NCBI GenBank assembly: GCA_021154985.1
Contig: JAJNQE010000010.1
Location: 1 to 36,441, forward strand
DNA length: 36,441 nucleotides
Source of the DNA: Hydrogenophaga sp.
GTDB taxonomy: Bacteria > Pseudomonadota > Gammaproteobacteria > Burkholderiales > Burkholderiaceae_C
Reading direction: 5' to 3'
The translations under genes and the position numbers were made by a program. The notes below the pieces were generated by a model that ran no database searches, was not told the DNA's origin, and saw only the letters and a program-made list of their open reading frames with translations. Shown one piece after another: positions 9,208-17,544 of this stretch (the first letter of the stretch is position 1; each line of letters starts with the position of its first letter).

Positions 9208-10914
9208 GTGAAACACTTTCTGAAACCGTCCAGAAAACACCGCCTTTCTCCCTTGTCACTGGCCTTGGGCAGCTCCGTTCTGGCGCTGTCACTGGCCGCT
9301 TGTGGTGGAGGAGATTCAGATGAGGGTGCCGCAGGCAACCAGCCGGTCACGCCGGTCGTGGGCGGCGCGCCACTGACGCCGTTGGACCCCGGCAATCCCA
9401 ACCAGGTCGTGCTCGACGGCCAGGTGGTGATCAATTCCACTGTGGCCGGTGCAACGGTATGCGTGGATCTGAACTCGAGCAACACCTGCGACGCGGGTGA
9501 GCCCGGCGCCACGCCCACCGCACAGGACGGTCGTTACACCGTGGTTTACGACAGCACGCAGATCGCCACGTCCACCGTCAACGCCAGCCGAATGATTGCG
9601 GTGGTGCCTGTGACGGCGCGCGACGCGAGCGCGCCGGGTGAGGCGCTTCTGGATCGGGAGATCGTGATGAGCGCGGTGGTGGCCAGCCAGACACAAATCA
9701 ACCCGCTGACCACCATGGTCGAGACAGCTCTGGCGGCTGGACAGAGCCTGGTCCAGGCGCGTGACAACGTGGCCGACCAGCTTGGCATTGATGTGACCAA
9801 GATTGACAACTACCTGGCCGACACAGCTTTCGACTTCAACGATCCACAGGACAACGCGCGCAACATCGCGGTGATCGTGGCGGCCACTCTGGACGCCGGC
9901 ATCACGCTCGCGGTCGACGACCAGACGCGTGCTCAAGCTGCTGTCGACTCGGACCTGCTCAACCTTCGCTATGTGGATGCTGACAACGCCACCTTTCGCA
10001 GCCTGGCGGTGGCGGGCAAGGCAGCTGGCCCGGTCGGCTTTGACCTGATCGATGTGCGTGCGGGCCGCAGCGCAGGCGCGCCACTGGCAACGGATGCCCT
10101 TTACAACCAGGCTTACCTGAACGGTTCAGGGTGGACCCGTTGTGACACGTCCGTCAGTTTTGCCTTTTCGCAAGGCTCTCCCAGCCGAAGCGAATTCTGT
10201 GGGGGTGGTCAGGTCGTCCTTGGCTACAGCACGCCATCGGTGGACATCTCCAACCGGCTCATGATCGATGTGGTCAACGAGTTCCGTGCCCACCCAGACA
10301 CCAGCAGCATCAATACAGGTCTGCCAGTCGACAACCTCATGATGGCGTTGGGCGGAGCCGTCTTCCCCCCGGGTTCAAGGTACAGCTTGCGCGCCAATGT
10401 CAACCTCAAGCGCCCGATCGTGATCAACAGCATCAACACAGACGGCATCAACCAGGCGGTTGCCGATACGTTGGAGGAGCTGGTTCTGGCATTTCCTGCC
10501 AGCGCCGTGACCGCTACCACCGGCGGACTCAACCTCGGGTTGGGCAGCGGTAATTTCAAGAATCTGCGCGTGGCCTTTACACCCATGCCGGGACAGGTCC
10601 AGTTCTACGAGTGTGATCTTGATGCGACCCAAACCATCCGCTCCAACTGTGCAGCCACCACACTGGGCAACTACACCATCAGCACCGTCAATGGAGCGCG
10701 TGTGATGCGCTATAGCGGTTTTGCGCCGACCGTGATGGACCACGATCGCTTTCATGCCGAGGTGAATACCGCCAACCAGGCCAACGGGGTGATCGGTGGG
10801 GATTGGGTGTTTGTTGTCCGGCAAGCCAAAGCCCCGGGAGATGACGCTTTGGTTGAACTGAACCGGCTCAACGCCACCGCATGGGCCGCTATGAAGCCCT
10901 TGCTGGGCTTCTGA
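9208..10914 (+). CDS. Large predicted outer-membrane lipoprotein, function unknown
   Basis: 568 aa beginning with GTG, chosen because GAGGA lies 7 nt upstream. A lipoprotein signal peptide is clear: basic start, hydrophobic stretch, and lipobox LAAC with Cys32 followed by GGG; no Asp at +2, so outer-membrane sorting is likely. After a Gly/Pro-rich linker, residues ~67-115 form a beta-type module (GATVCVDLN, CDAGEPGA, DGRYTV) like the small carboxypeptidase-regulatory-like or calcium-binding modules of surface proteins. The remaining ~450 residues show no motif I recognise; pairs of cysteines late in the protein could form disulfides. It is transcribed divergently from the kinase-fusion operon and may belong to the same regulon. 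That link is inference. Confidence 0.85.
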   Translation: MKHFLKPSRKHRLSPLSLALGSSVLALSLAACGGGDSDEGAAGNQPVTPVVGGAPLTPLDPGNPNQVVLDGQVVINSTVAGATVCVDLNSSNTCDAGEPGATPTAQDGRYTVVYDSTQIATSTVNASRMIAVVPVTARDASAPGEALLDREIVMSAVVASQTQINPLTTMVETALAAGQSLVQARDNVADQLGIDVTKIDNYLADTAFDFNDPQDNARNIAVIVAATLDAGITLAVDDQTRAQAAVDSDLLNLRYVDADNATFRSLAVAGKAAGPVGFDLIDVRAGRSAGAPLATDALYNQAYLNGSGWTRCDTSVSFAFSQGSPSRSEFCGGGQVVLGYSTPSVDISNRLMIDVVNEFRAHPDTSSINTGLPVDNLMMALGGAVFPPGSRYSLRANVNLKRPIVINSINTDGINQAVADTLEELVLAFPASAVTATTGGLNLGLGSGNFKNLRVAFTPMPGQVQFYECDLDATQTIRSNCAATTLGNYTISTVNGARVMRYSGFAPTVMDHDRFHAEVNTANQANGVIGGDWVFVVRQAKAPGDDALVELNRLNATAWAAMKPLLGF

Positions 10915-11023
10915 GCCTGCATCGGGTTTGGTGAATACGTCACAAACCTCTCACGCACTGCCACACACGCCGAGCATGCCCTCCCTGCCTAGACTGGTCA
11001 CATCCCATTCAAGGAGAGCGGTC

Positions 11024-11719
11024 ATGTGGCAAGCCGGCAGTGCAAACAGAACGTCCGACATTCACGAGCCCTTGGCCATGCCGGGTCAGCCGGTCATGGG
11101 GCGCGCGCATCTTTTGCGCGTGCTCGACGAGGTCGACTACGGCGTGCTGATCATCGACGCGCAGGGCACCATCCTGCACGCCAATCACCTCGCGCGGCAC
11201 GAACTTGCCAGCGGGCGCATGCTCGTGTCGTACGGCAACAACCTGCTGGGCAGCAACGCCGAATTCACCGCGCAGATGCAGACCGCCACCGAGGCGGCGT
11301 TTCGTGGGCAGCGCCGGCTGGTGTTGCTGAACAAGGGCGAGCGCGAACTCTCGCTGGCCTTCACGCCCCTGAGCCACCCGCTCGAAGCCGACACGCCCAC
11401 CGTGCTGGTGATGCTGTCGCGCCAGAGCGCCTGCGACAACCTGGCGGTGCGCATGTTTGCCCGCACCATTGGACTGAGCCCAAGCGAGGAAGCGGTGCTG
11501 ATGGGTTTGTGCCGTGGCCTGGAGATTCCCGAGATTGCGGCCGAGCATGGCGTGGCGCCGTCCACCATCCGCAGCCAGATCAAGACCTTGCGCGAAAAGG
11601 CGGGCTCCCCGAGCATCCGCCGACTGCTCCAGCGCATCAACAGCCTGCCTCCGGTGGTGCCTGCCTTGCGCATCGTCATGCCCATGCCCCACAATTCTTC
11701 GGATTCAATCCACCCGTGA
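11024..11719 (+). CDS. PAS-domain LuxR-family transcriptional regulator
   Basis: 231 aa. The start at 11024 is chosen over an in-frame upstream GTG at 10928 because AAGGAGA (11011-11017) lies 6 nt before the ATG. Residues ~27-125 look like a PAS sensor fold (LLRVLDEVDYGVLIIDAQGT, ILHANHLA). Residues ~143-205 are a LuxR-type HTH (GLSPSEEAVLMGLCRG, EIAAEHGVAPSTIRSQIKTL). There is no receiver domain, so the signal should be a small molecule or redox cue sensed by the PAS part. It is followed 6 bp later by a Crp/Fnr regulator, so the two are probably co-transcribed. Targets are unknown. Confidence 0.87.
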   Translation: MWQAGSANRTSDIHEPLAMPGQPVMGRAHLLRVLDEVDYGVLIIDAQGTILHANHLARHELASGRMLVSYGNNLLGSNAEFTAQMQTATEAAFRGQRRLVLLNKGERELSLAFTPLSHPLEADTPTVLVMLSRQSACDNLAVRMFARTIGLSPSEEAVLMGLCRGLEIPEIAAEHGVAPSTIRSQIKTLREKAGSPSIRRLLQRINSLPPVVPALRIVMPMPHNSSDSIHP

Positions 11720-11725
11720 GCATGG

Positions 11726-12376
11726 ATGCCGTCCTTACCCAACGCCTCTGCCTTCGCCCATCCCAACCAACACATTGAAGCGCTGGCCGCGCAAGGCGTG
11801 CAGCGTCGCTACCGCCGCGGCACGCTGCTGATCCAGGAAGGTGAGACCGGCGACACGCTCTACATCGTGCTGCAGGGCCGCCTGAGGGCCTTTCTGTCGG
11901 ACAACAACGGCCGGGAACTCACGTTGGGTCTGTACGGTCCGCTGGAGTACGTGGGCGAGATGTCGCTGGACGGCGGACCCCGCTCGGCCAACGTGGAGGC
12001 CGCCGAGCCCAGCACCTGTGCGGTGATCACGCGCGCCACCTTGCTGGCCTACATCGCCGAACACCCCGAATTTGCGCTGGAACTCATGGCCCGCCTGATC
12101 CGCCGTGCCCGGCTGGCCACCGAGAGCGCGCGCAGCGTGGCGCTGATCGATGTCTACGGGCGCCTTGTGCGCCTGCTCAACAGCCTGGCGCAGATGCCCA
12201 ACGAGCGGGGCGAACGCGCACTCAAGGAGCGCCTGACCCACCAGCAGATGGCGCAGCACCTGGCTTGCTCGCGCGAGATGGTGAGCCGCTTGCTGAAAGA
12301 CCTGGAGACGGGCGGCTACATCGAGGTACGCGAGCGCTGGATCTGGCTGCTCAAGACGCTGCCGGCGCGCTGGTGA
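11726..12376 (+). CDS. Crp/Fnr-family transcriptional regulator
   Basis: 216 aa. The N-terminal cyclic-nucleotide-binding-type beta barrel covers about residues 20-120 (GTLLIQEGETGDTLYIVLQGRL and GEMSLDGGPRSANVEA, close to the phosphate-binding-cassette pattern GE..L..G.PRSA). A dimer helix follows, then a winged HTH at ~168-205 (LTHQQMAQHLACSREMVSRLL, KDLETGGYIEV). No FNR-type N-terminal cysteine cluster is present, so cAMP or another cyclic nucleotide is more likely than an Fe-S cluster. A nucleotide cyclase is encoded about 3 kb away (15580-17406). The stop is 3 bp from the convergent protease stop. An ATG four bases upstream, at 11722, is in another frame. Confidence 0.92.
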   Translation: MPSLPNASAFAHPNQHIEALAAQGVQRRYRRGTLLIQEGETGDTLYIVLQGRLRAFLSDNNGRELTLGLYGPLEYVGEMSLDGGPRSANVEAAEPSTCAVITRATLLAYIAEHPEFALELMARLIRRARLATESARSVALIDVYGRLVRLLNSLAQMPNERGERALKERLTHQQMAQHLACSREMVSRLLKDLETGGYIEVRERWIWLLKTLPARW

Positions 12377-12379
12377 GCA

Positions 12380-14443
12380 TCAGGGCAGGTTGATCAGGCG
12401 CCGAGCTTCCAGCGGCGCAGCCGAACTGGTGCCCGCCAGCCGCACCACGCTGCCACTCAGGCTCCCAGCGCCCAACACGCCCCACAGCGCCGGGTTGTCG
12501 TCGCTCACCGCCAGTGTGTCGGGCACTTTTTTCACACCCGCGCGTTGCGGCCGGCTGGCGTCGGGGTCGGGCTTGCGTGGGGAGTACCGCGCGAAGTGCC
12601 CACCCTCTGAAGATTGCGCGCGCAAGCCGCCCACGCTCACCGTGCTCTGCCCGGTCGAGAGGCTGTTGAAGGTGCCGCTGCGGCGGATGGGTGTGGGGTT
12701 GTCCGGGTGGTCCACGAAACTGCCGATGTTGCCGCTGATGTCGTACCACGCGTCTTCCAGGTACGACTGCCGCGCGCCGGTGTTCTGGCCCAGCGCCACG
12801 TCGTCCCGTTCCACGTAGGTGTCGAACACCACCGGCTGAGTGCCGGTGTTGGTGAGCGCCACCGTCCACGACCCAAACGGCGCGGTGACCGCTCGGGCCT
12901 CGCGGCTGAAGGTGGGGGCCAGCGCCAGCAGGGCGCAGGTGCTGCCCACGCCCAGGGCGGAGTCATTGGGAAAGATCAGGCCGCACATGGGCAGGCCATC
13001 GGCCCCCAGCCACAGGCCCGACTGGCCTTTGCGCAGCGCTGGCAAGGGCAGGGCATGACCGGGCGGTGTCACGCTGATCTCCACACCGTGCGCGTCGTCG
13101 GGCAGCCAGATTTCCAGAAAACTCTGCGTGCGGTCATCGGGCTGCACCCGCCAGTGCAGCGGCAGCGTGGCGCCGGGTGCGAGCGTGGCATTGGCGTGCG
13201 TGCGACTCTGGTAGGCGTTGCCCGCAGGCACGGTGACCTGCAGCTGTCCTTCGCACAGGTCGATCAGCTGGTCCATGGCGGCTTCAAGAATGGAGCTGCC
13301 GTCGTGCGGCCCCGCCAGCGTGCCCCAACTGATGTTCACCACCAACTGGGCTTGTGGTGTGCAGCGGGCCAGGATGTACATGAGCGCGTCGAGCACGCTC
13401 ACGTTCATGGCGCCGCCAGAGGTGTCCAGCACGTTGGACCAGTCCAACTGCACGGCGATCAGGTCGCAGCGGCTGGCTTCGTCGTCTGCCGGATTCAACA
13501 GATTGCCTTTGCCGCAGGCAAGGCTCGTCACGTGCGTGCCGTGGTTGACGGGTTTGCTCAGGTCCCACAACTGAAAGTGTTGGTAGAGCGCGTTCTCGTC
13601 CAAGCGGCCATCGTGCGTGTGCGCGGCCATGGCCGCATTGATCGCAGCCCCCGAGAGCTCGTGACCATAGCCCATGTCGCGCGGCCGGGGGCCGGCACGG
13701 GCTGGGTCCAGCGGCGTGCGGCGGTGTGGTTCGCTGCCCGGCCAGTCGCCGTCTTGTGTGTCGTCCTGACGCCAGAAGTGTTTGACTCGCGTGCGGCCCT
13801 GGGGGTTGAGGAACACCTGGTTGGCAAACGCGAGACCGCCGTCGATCACACCCAGCACCTTGCCGCTGAGCCGGTCTGGCGCCACCACGGGGGCCGATCC
13901 GGGCGTGCAGGGGTCGTGGATCGGCTGCGTGTGGTGGCCCACCGGCAGGCCCAGTTCGTAGCGCTGGATCAGGCCGCGCAGTTGCGCATCGGTGCGCAGC
14001 CGCTGAAAGAACTTGGGCTTGGCGTGCGCCGTGCAAAACCGCAGCGCGGGCAGGTTGAGGTACACCCGCGGAACCTGCAGCCACTTGACGTTGGAGGCTT
14101 CCACCAGCGCCGACACGCTCGCTCCTGGTGTGAGTTCAATGACGAGGGGCAGCCACTTCGGTGGCTTGCCTTTCGGTTTCACGCGGTAGCCCGCGAACCG
14201 GTCGGCCTCGGCCCAGGCCAGATAGGGGTCTTCGCCGTCGATGGCGCCCGGGGAGCTCCAGTCAATACCGGTGAACTCGCCGGTGGGCAGCGGTGCCCAC
14301 ACCGCGCTCATTCGAGATCCCTCCGTGCTGCGCACTGCGGGGCGAGCTGGCTTGGGTCGGCCCGACGCTGCGCTCACTGGGGTACCTTCGCCCTGCGGGT
14401 TGCGGTGCGAGCTTGCTTGGGAACGGCCCGGCGCCGCGCTCAT
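12380..14443 (-). CDS. Subtilisin-like (S8) serine protease without signal peptide
   Basis: 687 aa if read from the ATG at 14443, which overlaps the upstream stop as ATGA and has AAGGAG 5 nt before it. Catalytic residues in this numbering: D201 (VLGVIDGG), H301 (NHGTHVTSL), oxyanion N409 (VPAGN), S673 (AGTSSAAP). Between N409 and S673 lies a long insert, probably a beta-rich domain. No secretion signal is seen, so action in the cytoplasm is suggested. The first 44 residues come from a 66-bp repeat and are basic and low in complexity. An alternative start at 14311 (MSAVWAPLP, 643 aa) has a strong GGAGGG 7 nt upstream and may be the true one. Third gene of the cyclase/haloperoxidase/protease operon. 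Confidence 0.88.
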   Translation of the reverse strand: MSAAPGRSQASSHRNPQGEGTPVSAASGRPKPARPAVRSTEGSRMSAVWAPLPTGEFTGIDWSSPGAIDGEDPYLAWAEADRFAGYRVKPKGKPPKWLPLVIELTPGASVSALVEASNVKWLQVPRVYLNLPALRFCTAHAKPKFFQRLRTDAQLRGLIQRYELGLPVGHHTQPIHDPCTPGSAPVVAPDRLSGKVLGVIDGGLAFANQVFLNPQGRTRVKHFWRQDDTQDGDWPGSEPHRRTPLDPARAGPRPRDMGYGHELSGAAINAAMAAHTHDGRLDENALYQHFQLWDLSKPVNHGTHVTSLACGKGNLLNPADDEASRCDLIAVQLDWSNVLDTSGGAMNVSVLDALMYILARCTPQAQLVVNISWGTLAGPHDGSSILEAAMDQLIDLCEGQLQVTVPAGNAYQSRTHANATLAPGATLPLHWRVQPDDRTQSFLEIWLPDDAHGVEISVTPPGHALPLPALRKGQSGLWLGADGLPMCGLIFPNDSALGVGSTCALLALAPTFSREARAVTAPFGSWTVALTNTGTQPVVFDTYVERDDVALGQNTGARQSYLEDAWYDISGNIGSFVDHPDNPTPIRRSGTFNSLSTGQSTVSVGGLRAQSSEGGHFARYSPRKPDPDASRPQRAGVKKVPDTLAVSDDNPALWGVLGAGSLSGSVVRLAGTSSAAPLEARRLINLP
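14304..14442 (-). repeat. 66-bp direct repeat carrying copies of a start signal
   Basis: The heptamer GCGCTCA (plus strand) recurs at 14304-14310, 14370-14376 and 14436-14442, exactly 66 bp apart, and the sequence between is similar (GCGAGCTGGCTTGGG versus GCGAGCTTGCTTGGG, followed by CGGCCCG in both). On the coding strand each unit boundary reads ATG or GTG followed by AGCGC, preceded by a ribosome-binding-like motif (AAGGAG, GAAGG, GGAGGG). All three are in the protease frame. A related block occurs at 18790-18830. Confidence 0.7.
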
Positions 14444-15543
14444 GCCCACTCCTTGATCGCTTCCTCCCACAGCCATGCCACCAGGGGCGCGTTGCCCACA
14501 CCCGTGGTGCCGGCCGATCGTGTGTAGGCGTGGCCGCTGGTGTGGTCCATCGACTGGTGCAGGCTGAAGTCCAGCGGTTCGCCGTTGGGGCCTTCAAACA
14601 GGCGGCCGTCAAAGCCGCGCTCGTGCACCTTGGTGCCGGTCGCGCGCGCCACCAGAAACTCGGCGAGGGCCGTGCCCAGCAGACGGCCGCATGCGCTGTC
14701 CACCGGAAAGTGCACGCCCGCCACCACGCGGTTGGTGGCGATGCGCGCAGCCAGTCGCTGCAGTTGTTCGCGGCTCTCGGTGCCGTTGGGCGTGCCGTTC
14801 GTGGGCGAGGCCGCGTTGAGCAGCGCCTCCAGCAGCACGGCAAAAGCAAAGGCTTCGGTGGCATGCCCACTGGGCCAGCTGCCGTGCCCAGGCGTCTCGA
14901 TCATGGGCTGGATCTGTGGCGACATGGCCACCGGGCGCAGGCTGGCGAAGATGTGCTTGAAACGCATCTCGACATGCACACACAGCGTGAACATGAGGTC
15001 CATGAGCTGCAGCGTCTTTTTGTGGCGGTGGGCGGTGAGCCCCACCAGAGAAGACCAGAACGCCACCGGCAGCCCCGTCTGCGCCACGATCTCGGCCGCG
15101 CGATCGGCCCGCAGGTCGGCATAGGCGGCCACCAGATCCAGTTGCTTTTTGAACTGCGGCTTGGTGGGGGCGCGCAGCTTCACCAGCGGTTTGCGCTGGA
15201 TGTTGCTGGCCTGCAGGTTGGCGAACTCCAGCATCGCCTCTTTGGGTCCATTTTTCGTTTTGAAGAGCAGGCCTTCAACGAGCTCGGTGAAACAGGCTTC
15301 AACACGTGGGCCATCGGCCCAGAGGGCGAGGTTGACAGGCTTGTCGAATGCGGGTTCGTTGACGTGCAGATTCGCGCCCGTGAAGGGCCCAACGATGGCC
15401 GCGCGACTCAGGAGCAGGGCGTCTGCGTAAACAACCGAGTTACTCGCACCTCCACTTGCGCCCCCGCTTGCACCGCCACTTGCCCCTCCACTCGCGCCTC
15501 CGCTGGCTCCCCCACTCGCGCCGCCACTTGCTCCTCCGCTCAT
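14440..15543 (-). CDS. Vanadium-dependent haloperoxidase / PAP2-type phosphatase-like protein
   Basis: 367 aa. Vanadate/phosphate-binding motifs of the PAP2/haloperoxidase superfamily are complete: K196-x6-R203-P204 (KHIFASLRP), P224-S225-G226-H227, and R272-x5-H278-x3-D282 (RVVAGVHFPVD). The length and helical N-terminal part fit bacterial haloperoxidase-like proteins more than short membrane PAP2 phosphatases, but activity (halide oxidation or phosphate-ester hydrolysis) cannot be told from sequence. No signal peptide and no long hydrophobic helices are present. Residues 2-33 are eight SGGA repeats. The start is supported by AGGAG 7 nt upstream. It lies 36 bp after the cyclase gene and overlaps the protease start, so the three are probably co-transcribed. 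Confidence 0.87.
   Translation of the reverse strand: MSGGASGGASGGASGGASGGASGGASGGASGGASNSVVYADALLLSRAAIVGPFTGANLHVNEPAFDKPVNLALWADGPRVEACFTELVEGLLFKTKNGPKEAMLEFANLQASNIQRKPLVKLRAPTKPQFKKQLDLVAAYADLRADRAAEIVAQTGLPVAFWSSLVGLTAHRHKKTLQLMDLMFTLCVHVEMRFKHIFASLRPVAMSPQIQPMIETPGHGSWPSGHATEAFAFAVLLEALLNAASPTNGTPNGTESREQLQRLAARIATNRVVAGVHFPVDSACGRLLGTALAEFLVARATGTKVHERGFDGRLFEGPNGEPLDFSLHQSMDHTSGHAYTRSAGTTGVGNAPLVAWLWEEAIKEWA
15445..15540 (-). repeat. Eight 12-bp tandem repeats encoding (SGGA)8
   Basis: Ninety-six bases directly after the start codon of the haloperoxidase-like gene consist of eight 12-bp units, each read Ser-Gly-Gly-Ala. Third codon positions vary between units, so the protein repeat is better kept than the DNA repeat. 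The unit length is a multiple of three; gain or loss of units would change the length of a flexible N-terminal tail and not the frame. Confidence 0.9.
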
Positions 15544-15579
15544 GTCGCTACTCCTGTGTTGGTTGAAAAACTAACTCGG

Positions 15580-17406
15580 TCAGTGCTGCAAGCCCATTTC
15601 GCCAAATACCCTGGCTCCACGCTGCCGCAAGCGGCTGTGGCTACCTGCAGCAAGGTATTTGGTCATCGTGAAATCGGGTTGTAGCGCCATGATCAACGCG
15701 AATGTTTCGCGCGCTTCATTGATCAGTCCCATCTCGAATTGCGCAATGAGCATGGCGCGCAGGGTGGGCAGGTGATAACGGTTTTTAGCGAGTGAGGACC
15801 GGCAGAGATCGACGGCCTGTGAGAGACGTCCAGTCGCCAGGTAACTGTTGGCCAACATCATCTCGAAGTAGTACTTCTGCGGATCCAGCGGGGAGAGGTG
15901 CAATGCGTTCTCTGCTTCCACCATCGAGTCCTCGGGTGTTCCCCACATGGTCGACCACACGCTGTTGTACAGCCAAGCCATGGGGTCGTTCGGGTTGCTT
16001 TGGGTGGCTTCCTGAAGCAGTCGGTGGGAACCTTCTACATCTTCCCCCAGGTGACACAGCGCGTGGCCTTTGATGGCCATGGCCAGCGAGCTGGCAGGCT
16101 CCAGATCGAGTGCACGGTCGGCGGTGTCAATGGCGCGCTGGAAATCCTTGGCTGGCTCGCCCGAGAGCCCTTGCACCACCTGCATGATGTGCCACTTGGC
16201 CAGCCAGGCCCACGGTGTGGCCACACGTTTGTGGCGATCCACCACTGCTTCGAGCAACTGGTGGCTGCGCTGCAGGTCGCGCGGTGTGGAGCGGTGCATG
16301 AGCGTGATGCCGCCAAGCAGCAGGGCATTGCTGTCGAGCTGGGGCAAGGGCAGCACCAGCGTGCGCTGCACCACGTCGTTCAACAATGCCTTGGAGCAGG
16401 CTGAGCACAGCGCGTCCAGCAGGGCGCTCTGGACTTCCATCAGGTCGCGCACATCGCCCGTGAGCCGCTCTGCCCAGATCACTTCTTCGCGGCGGTTGTC
16501 GGTCAGCTGCGCCATGATCACTACCTTGTCGCCATAGGTCACGTAGCTGCCGCCCAACACGAAGGTGGCTTCCAAATGGCGTCCTATCTCGCTTGCGGAT
16601 GACGTGCGACCCCGAAACGCAGTGGTGGACAGGCGGGAGATCACGCGCAGATCCGGGCTGCGGGCGAGTTGTGCAATCACCCCGTCGGCGATGAGCTCGC
16701 CAATCACGAATTGTTCGGTTGCGTGACTGCGCGTTTCGAAAGGCACCACCGCAATGGATGGGCGGAAGTCCAGCGCGGCGCCCTCTGGCACTTGCGCGCG
16801 AATCGCAGACGATCCTGCGGTGATCGAATGAATGGCCCAGGTGCGAACCGGCTCTGGCCAATGCTTGAGGTAGTTCTCGCCGCGATCTTCCACCTCGGCG
16901 TCCATGCCCACCACGATGCCGTCGAAGATGCTGGCGGTGATGATGGTCTCGCCCGGGGCGGCCAAATCAGCCACCCGGGCCGCGAGATTCACCCCGTGGC
17001 CGTACACGTCGTTTTCGTCGGCGTACAGGTTGGTCGCGTTCAGACCGGCCCGAAGGTAGAGGCGCTGGCCCGCCGGCAGCGTTTCGTTGAGCGGGCCAAA
17101 GTACTTGTGCAGCGTGAGGGCCGCGCGCACCGCGTCGGTCGGCTGGTCAAACTCCACCAGCATGCCATCGCCCAGACTCTTGACCATGCGGCCCTTGCAC
17201 TCGGGCAGTACCACGGTGGTGGCGTGGTGCACAAAGCCGCGCCACTGGTTCACCACCGCCGACTCGTTGGCGGCCATGAGCCGCACCGACTCCACCAGGT
17301 CCATCACCAGCACCACCTTGTGCAGTTGTTGCGGCAGTGAAGGCGCGGTCGTCACGGCCCCGTCGGCGGTGTGAACCGGGGGGGAGGATTGGGGGCTGCT
17401 GTTCAT
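15580..17406 (-). CDS. Class III nucleotide cyclase with TolB-like and TPR regions
   Basis: 608 aa from the ATG at 17406; an upstream in-frame extension to 17487 looks like non-conserved leader, although no strong ribosome site marks either start. Residues ~28-200 are a class III adenylate/guanylate cyclase domain with metal-binding D36 (VVLVMDLVES) and D80 (KSLGDGMLVEF) and a GHGVNLAARV motif supplying the Asn and Arg of the active site. Residues ~215-345 resemble the TolB-N-like segment often linked to these cyclases (SIAVVPFE, GELIADGVIAQLARSPDLRV, LGGSYVTYGDKVVIMAQLTD). The rest is helical with TPR-like repeats for protein contacts. No membrane segment. It heads the haloperoxidase/protease operon. 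A Crp/Fnr regulator encoded at 11726 could be the receiver of its product; this is inference. Confidence 0.88.
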   Translation of the reverse strand: MNSSPQSSPPVHTADGAVTTAPSLPQQLHKVVLVMDLVESVRLMAANESAVVNQWRGFVHHATTVVLPECKGRMVKSLGDGMLVEFDQPTDAVRAALTLHKYFGPLNETLPAGQRLYLRAGLNATNLYADENDVYGHGVNLAARVADLAAPGETIITASIFDGIVVGMDAEVEDRGENYLKHWPEPVRTWAIHSITAGSSAIRAQVPEGAALDFRPSIAVVPFETRSHATEQFVIGELIADGVIAQLARSPDLRVISRLSTTAFRGRTSSASEIGRHLEATFVLGGSYVTYGDKVVIMAQLTDNRREEVIWAERLTGDVRDLMEVQSALLDALCSACSKALLNDVVQRTLVLPLPQLDSNALLLGGITLMHRSTPRDLQRSHQLLEAVVDRHKRVATPWAWLAKWHIMQVVQGLSGEPAKDFQRAIDTADRALDLEPASSLAMAIKGHALCHLGEDVEGSHRLLQEATQSNPNDPMAWLYNSVWSTMWGTPEDSMVEAENALHLSPLDPQKYYFEMMLANSYLATGRLSQAVDLCRSSLAKNRYHLPTLRAMLIAQFEMGLINEARETFALIMALQPDFTMTKYLAAGSHSRLRQRGARVFGEMGLQH

Positions 17407-17482
17407 GCCGGTGGGGGTATGCGGGTTGTGTTGCAGTTTCTCACAACTGACCCTGTGTGCTGTCAGTGCGAGGGCCAAAAAC

Positions 17483-17510
17483 AGCAAAGCCGACTTGCGT
17501 CGGCTTTGCT
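17483..17510 (-). terminator. Rho-independent terminator after the SWIB-domain gene
   Basis: Perfect 12-bp stem (AGCAAAGCCGAC / GTCGGCTTTGCT) around a 4-nt loop. Read on the minus strand it is followed by GTTTTTGG. It lies 34 bp after the stop of the SWIB gene (17545) and before the cyclase start (17406), so it separates these two minus-strand transcription units. The stem also works in the other direction, but no plus-strand gene ends here. Confidence 0.85.
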
Positions 17511-17544
17511 GGGGGTCACACCCAAACGGGTGCGAAAGCCCGGA

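Noticed and set aside
10931..10943. CRP-like half sites GTGA-ATACG-TCAC before the PAS-LuxR gene
   Set aside because: The spacing is 5 and not 6 and the arms are only 4 bp, so it does not meet the consensus for a Crp/Fnr site.
15445..15540. Possible CRISPR-like array of short repeats
   Set aside because: The units are 12 bp, directly adjacent without spacers, and in frame with a protein; it is a coding tandem repeat.
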